A stretch of 64,000 bases of DNA from Brachionus manjavacas (lineage: Eukaryota; Rotifera; Eurotatoria; Ploima; Brachionidae): positions 1,488,001-1,552,000 of the forward strand of contig JAHQIY010000014.1 of assembly GCA_019054805.1 (NCBI GenBank), in the 5' to 3' direction. This document shows, one piece after another, positions 43,011 through 54,100 of this stretch. A model generated the notes under the pieces. It saw only the letters and a list, made by a program, of their open reading frames with translations. It searched no databases and was not told the origin of the DNA. The stretch's first letter is position 1, and every line of letters begins with the position of its first letter. Made by a program: the position numbers and the translations under genes.

Positions 43011-43849
43011 AAAATTTATATCACTTAATTTTTTGTTATTGCTTTGAAATTATTGCATGATTAAATTTTTTTATTAAAAATCAGAATATTTTTTTAAAAG
43101 AAGGAAAATATTTTATTAGATTTTTTATTTAATATAAAGCTTGATTCAAAATTTAGCGATTATTTTTTTGCTAATTCAAATATTTAAAATTAACTTTAAT
43201 TAAAATTAAACTTGTCAAAGAATTTAATAGATATCTTAATTTTAGGGGTTTGGAGATTTCACTGGCAAATATCTGAGAACTTTTTTAAAAAATGTTTGAA
43301 AGAAGATCCAATGAAGAATTTTCAAAACCATATTGAAAACTTTAATAGTAATAAATTTGAATCTATGACATCAAAGGCTTTTCTAAAGTCAATTAACAAA
43401 GAGATAGTTGTTAATTTTTTTTTGGTATATTTCACTAATAAATTCATGAATGTCTGTTGACAAGAATTTCCAAATAAAGAATAAATAATAGCAAGTTTCT
43501 GATCTTCCGGTATTTTTTTATAACTAAACTTTTAAACAATTTATATTAATAAGGCTTTAACATAAATATCATACAGATTAAGAATTAAAATTAATTTAAT
43601 AAAATAAAATCAGATTTCTCATATAAGTTGTTGTTTTTTTGTTAAAATGACTTGGTAAAATTGATTTTAATTCTCTTTTTTTACTATTTTCTATGCTTAT
43701 TTTAAACAAAACAGTTTTAATTAAAATTTAAAAAATAGAACAAAAAAATGAAGTCAAAGATTTTATTGAATATACGAAATGTTTAAAAATTTCGAATATG
43801 GTTTAGTTCTCCCTCCTAGTTTTTTTATATATTCTAATGTAATAAACTT

Positions 43850-44250
43850 AACCAAGGAATGGAGCCTTACTTGCAAAGATGATCTAAAGATGCAAAAAAT
43901 AAATTGCTATATTGGCGATGTTCAAGTTGTGGTAGATTTAAGTCTGTCTTTAAGGACTCGTTTTTCTCTACTTTTGAAAAATCATCTGGTATTATCATGG
44001 CATTATTGAAAGCATTTTTAATGCGGAAGATTTGGATTTAAATAAAAATGTTCAGCTTGATATCAAGACCAGAACCAAAAAAGATCAAATCACAAGAAGT
44101 TCTTCATAGTTCAAGGGAATTTTTAGATGCAATCAATAAATTGTTGAGCACCAAAAAAATTCCAATTGTATGGCAATACTGTAGAGAGTAAATGGAAGGT
44201 GAACGTGGTTTAAAGGTTCGTTTGAGAAAAAAGGATAAAAAGTAAAATTA
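43850..44250 (+). pseudogene. ISXO2-like (Merlin-type) transposase relic
   Basis: After a one-base frame shift near 43905 the sequence reads YWRCSSCGRFKSVFKDSFF followed by STFEKSSG and a short helical run, then a stop. The zinc-ribbon half-site followed by K-S-V/I-x-x-x-SFF is typical of ISXO2-like transposases of Merlin/IS1016-type elements. Later frames are broken. Merlin elements make 8-9 bp target duplications, so a source of this kind could have mobilised the 8-bp-TSD MITEs here. Confidence 0.5.
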
Positions 44251-44477
44251 ATTTTATATTTAAAATTTAATTTGCCAAAAATTAATTAATAAATTTGATT
44301 TAAAATAAAAAAATTAATCACAGTTAACGTTTTTCTTTAATAACTTTTTTGTTATCAAATTGATGACATAACCAGGAAGGATAACTATGATGACAAAAAA
44401 TGTTATTAACTAGACCCAATTTTTTTCATGCTCATTTCTAAAATGAAGACAAAAATCACCTTTTTTAATGAATGAAC

Positions 44478-44545
44478 TTGGCTATTATGGATCAACTGCC
44501 ACTACTGCTTTTCCATACACACATCTTCCCTATTGTTTTTTGGTA
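44478..44545 (+). pseudogene. decayed fifth micropeptide copy
   Basis: GGCTATTATGGATCAACTGC and what follows matches the C-terminal half of the micropeptide genes (YYGSTATTAFPYTHLPY), then departs from the family ending. The first half is missing. It shows the family was larger or older than the four intact copies. Confidence 0.75.
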
Positions 44546-44792
44546 AAATTTTTTCTAATTAAAATTTATTTAATTTTTAAAATTTAAGACACCTAATTTT
44601 ACATTTTATAAGTCTAAAAAAAGTAATTCATTTATTAGCTTCTTATAGAGTTTTTGTAACTATGACAACCACTTCACAACAAATTTATTTTATTTATGCT
44701 TTGATCTTAGCTATATTCAAAGTTTCCAGCAAAAATATAAAAAAAAATTTAATTTTAACTTGAAAAACAAGCTCACTAAAATCATCTTAAAA

Positions 44793-45834
44793 ATGTCTGA
44801 TTACGACGAAGAAGAAGAATTGGAAGAAGAATCTGGAGTTTACATCGGAGTATTTATTTTTTATCGAATTATTTTAGACAGTTAATACTAAATGCTTTCA
44901 AAAGGAATACGAAGGTGAAAGAAATGAGGAGAAAGAAAGACATGGCTACGGTAAAGCAGTGCTACCAAACAGAGACTCTTATGAAGGATATTATCAGCAC
45001 GGTAAACGACACGGCCAAGGAACATATAAATTCAAAAATGGTTGTCGGTATATTGGAGAGTATGTGAAGAACAAAAAACACGGCCAAGGAACTTTCTTCT
45101 ATTTGGATGGTTCTAAATACGAAGGCTCCTGGGTCGATGACTTGAGAGAGGGCTACGGTGTTTACCATTATGCCAACGGAGATAGATATGAAGGAGAGTG
45201 GAAACAGGACTTACGTCATGGTCAAGGAACCTATTTTTACGCCGAAACAGGCAGCAAATATGTCGGCCTGTGGAAAAAAGGAAAAATGACTGGACACGGT
45301 GAAGTTATTCACAAAAATCATAAATATGTGGGAAAATTTAAGGAAAACTTTGTAAGATTTTATCTTTATTTAACTATTGAATAATTGAATTTTTATCAGC
45401 CCAGAGGAAATGGCAAGTATGTGTTCGACATTGGTTGTGAACAAATTGGAGAGTATTTGACATCTGCTCAAGTAAATTAATTGAATTTAAAAAGCTAGAA
45501 AAATTTGGAAACACATTTGAATTTTTTCAGCCTTTGGAAGACGGTGCTGATGAAGACGCTCCGCCAGTAATGACCAGTAAATGGATTGCTCATAAAACAC
45601 AGCAGCTGTCCAACATGCTTGAACCATCGCCTGAAGATTTAATTGACAATGATGACGAGGAAAAAAACAGCGAGTCGAACGCTGGCAATGATGGAAACCA
45701 AGATGACAACACAGAAAACGGAAATAATGACAGTAAGAGTTTTTGTTAAAATTGAAAAAAGTTTATTTTATTTATTTTTTGAAGATGACGTGTCCGAAGA
45801 CCGAGGAGATGACCAAAATGAAGCAGAAGATTAA
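44793..45834 (+). CDS. RSPH1: radial spoke head protein 1 (RSPH1)
   Basis: This is a component of the radial-spoke head of motile 9+2 cilia. Five exons (44793-44849, 44905-45351, 45400-45471, 45531-45732, 45785-45834) give 275 aa. An acidic start ([15 protein letters not shown]) precedes six MORN repeats (residues about 20-165: [87 protein letters not shown]). [16 protein letters not shown] follows, as in other RSPH1 proteins, and an acidic Asn/Asp/Glu tail ends it. The tail is shorter than in vertebrates. The introns are 48-59 nt. Its presence implies motile cilia. Confidence 0.95.
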
Positions 45835-47487
45835 ACTAGATTTTGTTATTTTTTTAAGACATTTAATACCATTTTTTTGAATAAAATATGTTCCAGATTA
45901 TTTAATTGTTAAATTGTTAAATAACCAATGAATTAGATTTTTCAGTGATTAACGACTAATGTCCTACATTTAATATTTTTAATAGGAATTACTTTGAAAT
46001 TCTTGACCTTTTTTTAGTTTCTTCATCATTAATAGACAAAGTTGATTTTTGTGTTCTCAATAGTCAAGATATGACTAGTGACCATTTTCCAATTGAAGCA
46101 TCTATTTCCATTGACTACTTAATTAAAAGCAAATCTACAATTAGGAAATTCAACTATAAGAAAGCAAACTGGCAACTTTTTAAAGACACCTTAAATGAAG
46201 ATAGAGATTACCTAGTGAAAACACACTTTCAATAGATGAGCTGATTAAAAAAATTACAAAAAAAATCATTTCTGCTTCACATAAATGCATACCTTATCAA
46301 TCAGAGAAAATATACAAAACTAGTCTACCACCAGATATAGTTATGCTGATCAAAGAACGTAGAAAAATTAGAAGAAACTTTCAAAGAACTCGTTGTCCAT
46401 TACTTAAGAAAAGATTTAATCACTTAACCTCAGAGTTAAAAATATCAGTAAGAAAATTCTGGAATCAAAATTCGTTTGATTTCATTCAGAAAATGGGGAA
46501 AAATCCATTTTCAAGCAGGTCTTTTTGGAAAAAAATAAACAAATTTAGAACACAGAAAGGATCAAAATTTATTCCAAGTTTGATCTCAAATAACAAGGAA
46601 TTAAAAACTGATAAGGAAAAAGGAAAATGCTTCGGAGATATATTATCTTCAACATTTAGTCCTCACTCTGATCTAATAGATACTGAAAAAGATAATGAAA
46701 TAATTAGCTTTAATTTTGAATACCTCAAAAATTACAATCAGTGTAATTTCAATGATCCTATTTGCCCAAACGAACTTATACTGGCTTTAAAAAGACTGAA
46801 GACTGAAGCGGCCTCAGGACCTGACCAAATACATAATCTAATGCTTAATATTTACCAAGAAATTCCTTAATAGAAATCTCAAAACTTTTTAACTTATCTC
46901 TGCGACATGGTATTATTCCAAAATCATGGAAAACTGCGAACATAACTTTGATTCAAAAAAATGCATCTTCTCCACAAGATCCTTCAAACTATACCAATCA
47001 TTATAACAAGTTATCTAGGAAAGTTACTTGAGAGTCATTTAATAGAAAGAAAAGAGTTTGTTCCCTTTTCTTTGATATTTCTAAAGCCTTTGATAGGGTT
47101 TGGCACGAAGGTTTAATTTATAAATTAATTAAAATAAAAATAAATCCACAACAATACTTAATTTACTGGATTAGATCCTTCTTAGACTCAAGGACATTTA
47201 GGGTGAATGTGAATGACTACTTGAGCGACGAATATCAAATAACTGCAGGTGTTCCTCAAGGCTCAGTTATTAGTCCTCTTTTATTTAGCATTTATATTAA
47301 TGATATCCCTAAAAGAAACAAAATAAATAATGAATACTCTCTTCTTTTTGCAGATGATCTAGTTACATTTTTTATTTACAACAAGAAGGGGAATCTTGAA
47401 AATAAGATAAATAAATACACCAACGAGCTAGAACAATGGCTAATTAAGTGGAAAATGAAGATGTCAGTTGAAAAGTCGTGTTCAGTA

Positions 47488-47983
47488 CAGAGTTGGTCAA
47501 AAGTCAAACTTTAGAGTCAGAATCGTTAAAAGTCAAAGTCAAAGTCTGACTTTAACTTGGATCTAAAATAATTTCAAAGTCAAAGCCTGACTTTGACTTG
47601 GATCTAAAATAATTTCAAAGTCAAAGTCTGACTTTGACTTGGATCTAAAATAATTTCAAAGTCAAAGTCTGACTTTGACTTGAGTATAAAATAATTTCAA
47701 AGTCTAAGTCTGACTTTGACTTGAGTCTAAAATAATTTTATTAACAATAAAATTCAAGATTAACACCAAATAACTTGGAAAAATTAACAATGATAAAATG
47801 TAATTTGAAAACATTAAAATTCGAGTACTAAACTTTTTTTAAAATAAATATTTTAAAATGTAAATTTTAATTTTAACTTGATATGAAAAAAATAAAATTT
47901 AAAGTCAAAGTCCTGACTTGACTTCAAAAAAATAAATTTTAAAGTCAAAGTCCAGACTTGACTTTGACTTTTGACCAACTCTG
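47488..47983. mobile_element. 496-bp hAT-type MITE with internal tandem repeats
   Basis: The ends are perfect 21-bp inverted repeats beginning CAGAGTTGGTCAAAAGTCAA. The octamer GTTCAGTA flanks both sides (47480-47487 and 47984-47991). The CAGAG terminus and 8-bp duplication are hallmarks of hAT elements. The interior holds a tandem 41-bp repeat. No transposase is encoded. It sits inside the reverse-transcriptase region of a LINE, so it is younger than that LINE. Confidence 0.95.
47530..47735. repeat. 41-bp tandem repeat inside the MITE, about 4-5 copies
   Basis: The unit begins ATCTAAAATAATTTCAAAGT and contains the inverted words AAAGTC and GACTTT. Copies start at 47561 and 47602 and continue at 41-bp steps. 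Each unit can form a small hairpin. Confidence 0.9.
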
Positions 47984-49096
47984 GTTCAGTAGTATTCTCT
48001 TAGTACAAGAAAGAAAGTGATATTCTTAACTTAAAAACTAATGGAAATAGAATTAAAAGCCAAAAAGAAATTAAGTTTCTAGGTATTAAATTTGATTCTA
48101 AATTAAATTTTAATACACTGGTTGACGAAATAAAAGAACGTTGCAATACAAGACTAAATCTAATTAAGATTCTGTCAAACAAAACATGGGGTCTTAATCA
48201 AAAAACGTTGGGAAATCTTTATAAATCTTTAGTTGGTTCAATTCTAGACTATTCGTTTCCTTGCTTGAATTCATTTTCAGAAAATAATATCAAAAAGTTA
48301 CAAGCAATTCAGAATACAGCAGTCAGATCTATCCTCAAATTAAAATATGATTCTCCCTCCAGCATCATGCATCAGGAGGCTTTTAATAAACTAAAATTAC
48401 TGACAGTCTCGAATCGACTTCTTGAGTTGAGTGAGAGATATGTTGGGACAGGACTGAGTAATTCCATTCCATTGGTTGTCAGACTGGTGGATGAATACAA
48501 AGCGGGTTTCGAATCAAGAAATATCGAATACCCGACTCCATTGTGTAATTACTACCTTACAATTTCCTCTTTTTTTCCTGAAACTAAACTTTGTAAGCCT
48601 GAATGACCTAAAACTCTCATTATCATATATCTATTTTTTATTCCAGGTTATTAACTCTTTCAAACTTTATTCATATTTTTATTTTTATTTTTTGATTTTA
48701 TTTTACTTAACTTAATTTTTTATTTTTTATTTTTATTCTGAAGGAGCTTTAGCTCGGTACAGTTAACAAATAAATAAATAAATAAAATAAAATAATAAAT
48801 TAATTGTTAAATTTTTAATAAATTTTTTTTTGTTGAAGACATGTTATTGAGTCAGTGCCTGGAATCAAATTTCGGCACTGTAACTCATTTAGGAGTTGCA
48901 ATTAAACCCTTTTCAAACGGCGTACCCTTTTCCCACATTTTTTCAATTCAAGTAAATCAAAATAGACTTTTTTTAAATCACGTGAATTAAATTTTAAATT
49001 CCTTAAATTTGTACATGAAATATTTAAAAGTTTGAATTTATTTTTCTTAAGCTCTATTTTAATTTTATCAAGAAATTTGAAAGTATAAAATAAACT

Positions 49097-49327
49097 ATGG
49101 ATAGCGTTAAGCCGATTTCAGATGCTGGTTCAGCCAAAATAGGCTATGGTCATGGTCATGGTTTGGATTTGAACAAGGGCAATATTAGTCTAAAAAACAC
49201 TCAAATTGTTTCTTGTTATTCAATCGGATCCGGATGTGGACATGGAAAGTGTTTTTTCAAGAAGTTAGAAGAATTGTATTCCGAATCGGACATAGAATAT
49301 ATTGATTCGGAAACCGATGAAGAATAG
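49097..49327 (+). CDS. small His/Gly and acidic-tail protein, unknown
   Basis: An ATG-started 76-aa ORF follows the LINE. It has a KIGYGHGHGLDLNKGN segment, a second GSGCGHGKCFF segment with two Cys, and a strongly acidic end (ESDIEYIDSETDEE). The two GHG motifs and Cys residues could bind a metal, but no family is recognised. The AT context lowers the chance of an open frame this compositionally odd, which favours a real gene or exon. No intron, signal peptide or homologous neighbour is evident. Confidence 0.5.
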   Translation: MDSVKPISDAGSAKIGYGHGHGLDLNKGNISLKNTQIVSCYSIGSGCGHGKCFFKKLEELYSESDIEYIDSETDEE

Positions 49328-51148
49328 ATCTGTTTAATTAACTCATTTTATTTTTGATCAAAAATGTTTCATTTTCCTATGCTTGATTTTTTATTATTTG
49401 AAAATATTGAAAATATTTAATAATTTGTAAGAATAAATAGCATCTTTTTCTAAATAATAAATCGTTATAATTTTATGTCAGAAAAATTAAAATAAGCATT
49501 TTTTAATTTAATAAAAGTATATTGAGAAAAAATTTTGAAATCAATTATTTTTCGTATTCAAATCCGCCTAGAAATGATGGAAAAATATTTTTTTCAAATA
49601 ACTTTGCGGTAGTTTTTATCAGATCTGGAAATTCTAGAAAAAAATGCTTAGATTTCTTAATGAACAATTAGCACTTTAAAATTTAATTAACAATTCAAAT
49701 TTTAGTACACCTGTTTAACATTTATTTACAGAAAATTTAATAAATATTTATGTAAAAACGAATTATTTAATTCTTGAAAAAAATAATTAAGTCTATTTGC
49801 CGGCTTTAGAAAATAAAAGAAGTTTGTTAATAAATATGAGTTACGTGAGTAATTCGAGAATAAGATTATGTTAAGAAGTTATTAAAGAATATGTTTTGCT
49901 AATTGACTCATTTCTGCATCTCAAAAAGGATTTAAATTTTAAATTAATTATTAATTTCATTTTTCAAATTTTGTTTATTTATTAAGTTTAATTTCATTTT
50001 GGTCTAGAGTCAATTGATTATTTGATGTAAATTAAGATAAAGGTGAATGATAGTATTTAACTTTAGTTTTTAAAACAAGCCAAATATCCAAGAGAGTTAC
50101 AGCTAAATTTTGAAATTTTTTATAATCATTATTTTTGGGTTTATGTTGCTAAAAAGCTTAGAGAATTTTTTTTTAAATTTTATTAGTCAGAGATCAGATG
50201 AGCTAAAAATAAAAAAAAATTACTTATCAATTTTTTCCTATTATGTAATTTATTATTGATCAAAAGTAATAAATTATGAATTTAAAAATTAATTTTTTTC
50301 TAATTACCATAATCTCTTACTACTCTTAAAGTTAAAGCCAATTTCAAGTTCATTTCTTTCGGAACTATTACCATCCAAACCATGCTTTAAAAATATTTTA
50401 ATTTTTTTCAAATAAAGCTTTTCTTTCGTTGTTTTACAAAAAACATATAAAATTAGCTTTATCCTAATTATTACGCGTTGTTCTAAATTTTTAATTAATT
50501 CAAAAAATTTAATTTTCGTCTAGATTAATGGACATTATTTAATACAACATAGGCTAAATTTAAGTTTATTTTTATAATAAAAGAAACAAAAATTGTTTTA
50601 ACACGGCTTGGATGGTAATAAGTCCAAAAGAAATGAACTTGCGCCAAATTTTTTTTATTTAAATTATTTATTCAAATTTATTTAGCATTTTTTAATTACG
50701 GTATTTTTATGACATTGACCTGAATAGCAAAAAAATCCAAAAAAAGGAGCTATTAATTCGCAGAATTTAAAAAATTTTTTTTTGAATTTCTCCTTCATTT
50801 TATCATTTTGTTGATGCAAATTTAAAGTTTTATTTGAAACAAATTTGAGCCTAGTTGCAACCGATATTGCAACAACAACAACAACAAAAAATTACTAAAT
50901 ACAAAAGTAAATTGCATTTTGTCTTAATTCATAATTTGAATTGCATATTCGTCATCACTATTCTATCTTCATCAATTCAATCTTTCAAAACCCACTTGGC
51001 AACATTTGTAATTCAATTATAAGCTTTGAATGTGTAAGAGAGCTTGGATTTTTTTCATTTAGATTTAACTCAAGTATGAATGGATTTGTGATTTACTAAG
51101 CACGCCGCCAATTGAGTTAATTAATTTTTATTAAAAAAAAAAAATAAA
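49328..51148. other. long intergenic region
   Basis: These 1.8 kb of AT-rich DNA show no gene. A (CAA)n run lies at about 50870-50886. It holds the furin-like gene's promoter, with no motif I can assign. Confidence 0.4.
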
Positions 51149-54100
51149 ATGAGACTTTTTTTATCAATTTTATTTCTAAATTTTATCCTGCTATCTAATC
51201 AAAATCAAAATGTAAAACTGTCCAAACATTATCTGCTTCGAATGAACACAAATGATGCAAATGAGGCGGCCAGCTTGCTCAAGGACACGGGATTCCGCAT
51301 TTTGCGCCAAGTTGGCTCACTGAACGGTGTCTACATGGTCGAGTCCGACCACCACCGAATCTCGAAGCGGTCCGCTCACGATCTGAACCAAGTGGCCCAG
51401 AAAATAATCTCTCATCCCAAAGTGGAGCTATTTGAGCGCGAAAAAATCCTAAGCAGGCGCAAAAGAGATTTCATCGAGCTTCCCCTTGAGATGCACATAG
51501 AAAAGCTAAGTCGGTCGGCAAGCAAAAATGGCAACGAGGACCCGTTCTGGAGTGACATGTGGTACCTAAATCGTCACAACAAAAATCCGTCCCTATTCGA
51601 CATGAACGTGACCGGAGCCTGGTCCCAGGGCTACTCGGGCAAAGGAGTATCTGTGACATTTTTGGACGACGGTCTCGAATGGGACCATCCGGACATACAC
51701 CAAAATTACGACCCCAAAGCCAGCACTGACATAAACAACCACGACGACGACCCGATGCCGCGCTACGAGGAAACCAACGAGAACAAGCACGGCACTCGAT
51801 GTGCTGGTGAAGTGGCGGCAGTGGCCAACAACAGCATTTGTTCGGTGGGTATCGCGTACAACGCGGGCATAGGCGGAATAAAGATGCTGGACGGCGATGT
51901 GACCGACTCGGTCGAGGCCAGCTCGCTCGGATTTAATTCTGATCATGTGGCCATCTATTCGGCAAGCTGGGGTCCGGACGACAATGGAGAAGTGGTGGAC
52001 GGACCGGGTCCTTTGGCCAGGAGGGCGTTTGTGGACGGTGTCAAAAATGGACGCGCCGGACTAGGCTCGATTTTTGTGTGGGCGTCGGGAAACGGCGGCA
52101 GATTTCATGACTCGTGTGCGTGCGATGGCTACGCGAACAGCATTTACACTCTTTCTATAAGCAGCACTTCGGAACGAAGCGAGAAACCGTGGTATCTGGA
52201 AGAGTGCGCGTCCACACTTGCCACCACTTATAGCAGTGGTGACGAGAGGGCAGGCGAAAAAGAAATAATCACCACTGATATTAGACACAAATGCACTGCT
52301 AAACATACTGGCACTTCGGCCGCAGCGCCCATAGCCGCCGGAATTATTGCTCTGGCTCTGGAGGCCAACCCTAAGCTCACATGGAGGGACATTATGTTCA
52401 TTACGGCTCTCACCTCGAGGCCCAAAGCCATCAAGTCGAACAATTACATTGAAAATAAACGCGGGCTTCTGGTCAGCTCTAGGTACGGTTTTGGGCTCAT
52501 GGATGCTGGTCGCATGGTCGAAGTGGCCAAAGATTGGATCAGTGTGCCTCAAATGGTCTCGTGTTCTATACAGAATTCAAATTTTCAGGTGAAGACAATA
52601 CAAAAATCTCACGTTATCGAGGCTGTTTTGACCACTGATGCTTGTCATGGAACCATTAATGAAGTGAATTATATTGAGCAGGTTGAAATTATTGTGAGTA
52701 TTCGGGCACAGCAAAGAGGTCTTTTGGAAATCTATCTTACCTCGCCCATGGGCACCAAGACTCAAATTTTGCCGGTAAAAATTTATTCTATTTAAAATGA
52801 TTGAATTTATTGAAGGAGTGTCAAAAAGCAGTGCAGTAGATTTTTTTTGCCAAGGGTGCTTAGGTTTTGTTAAGAAGAAAAATTCTAAATTCAAATTTTA
52901 GTAAAAATGTGCTATAATTTGGAAAAAAAAACGACAATCAACTTCTTTTGATTTAGGTCCAAAATTAATTCTGCAAAAACTCTGCAAATCTGCATAGCAC
53001 TTTATATTTTAGAAAATAATTTAAATTGAATAGCACAGTTAATGCATAGACTAAACTTGGGTGATATAAAGTTGGTGTCAGCTGACACATTTTGCAGAAA
53101 TATTTTTGGACCTAAACAAAAAAGGCGGCGGGGAAGTTTTGATAAATAAATAAAGCAAAGCCAAGTATTTTTTAAATTGAAAATATAATTTAATAATATA
53201 AAATTATTTTGTGATTATAACAACTTGATAAAATAATTTTATTTTTGAAAGTTATATAAATTTAGAAAAAATTCAAAAAAAATAACATGAAGTACTATTT
53301 ATATCAATAATCGATCTTAATATAAAGAATTTTTTAATTTTTTGTTTACGTTTTCGTTTTAACAGATTAATTTAAAAATAATTGACAATAATTGGTGTTC
53401 AATTTAATACAGAATATTTTGTACCATTTTGTAAATTTCACCACCGCACAAAAAAGTTCAGCTTTAGATACATTAACTTTATTTAAAAGACATTTAGCTT
53501 CTTTAAATTACTTTTTTTCTTTTGACTTTACTTTCTTGGAATTTTACAAAAACAAAAAAGTTTCACAGTGAATTTCTAACAAGTTAAAGAAATTTTTTTA
53601 GATTTTATCATTTAAAATAAATTAAAATCAGCAAAGTTCTGCTGTTTACAATTAAAACTTTTATTAATTAAAAAGCTATTGAGCCTAAATTTTTTTGTTT
53701 AATTAAAATATAATTAAAAAAAAATTATAATGAAAATTTGCCTTAATTTAAAATAAACTTGAAGAAAAACAAAATTTTTTTTGATTTAATTTTATTATTT
53801 TTATAAAAGCAACGGCCAAGAGACATGAGCCAGGATGGATTTAGAAAATGGTCGTTTATGAGTGTTCAAACATGGGGTGAGTTTCCAAAAGGTGATTGGA
53901 CTCTAACTATGGGATCGAGCGACAGATCTCAAGGTAAATACGTAGTAAAATTTTTTCCACTAAAGTCTTCAAAGAAAGCTTTATTTTAAGTTGAATTAAA
54001 CGACTATGAATTAGTTATCCATGGTACTAAAGAAAAACCATGTGACTATGAAAAGTTCATAAATGCTGATCAAACGACTGTAAGTTTTCTAAATAATTAC

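Larger units (their letters stand above)
42102..43058. repeat. inverted-repeat block carrying micropeptide copies 3 and 4
   Basis: The outer arms (about 42102-42365 and 42795-43058) are reverse complements covering the gene and roughly 120 bp of 3' flank, ending together at a TATTGCAT. They enclose a 429-bp promoter spacer. The block also matches 28565-29215 in inverted orientation. Confidence 0.85.
46010..48800 (+). mobile_element. 5'-truncated LINE interrupted by a hAT-type MITE
   Basis: Readable pieces in order: the end of an apurinic endonuclease (SLIDKVDFCVLNSQDMTSDHF), a linker, and the reverse transcriptase (LKRLKTEAASGPDQIHNLML, FFDISKAFDRVWHEGLIYKL, GVPQGSVISPLLFSIYINDI, LLFADDLVTFF with its FADD catalytic core). 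After the MITE come NRIKSQKEIKFLGIKFD and the C-terminal domain. Frameshifts and stops make it dead. The 3' end has a GGAGCTTTAGCTC hairpin and an (AAATA)n tail near 48767-48800. The layout fits a Jockey/CR1-like clade. It is distinct from the LINE relics at 23415 and 35885. Confidence 0.93.

Noticed and set aside
43212-43460. 82-aa plus-strand ORF
   Set aside because: It opens with TTG, has no recognisable motif and lies among transposon debris.
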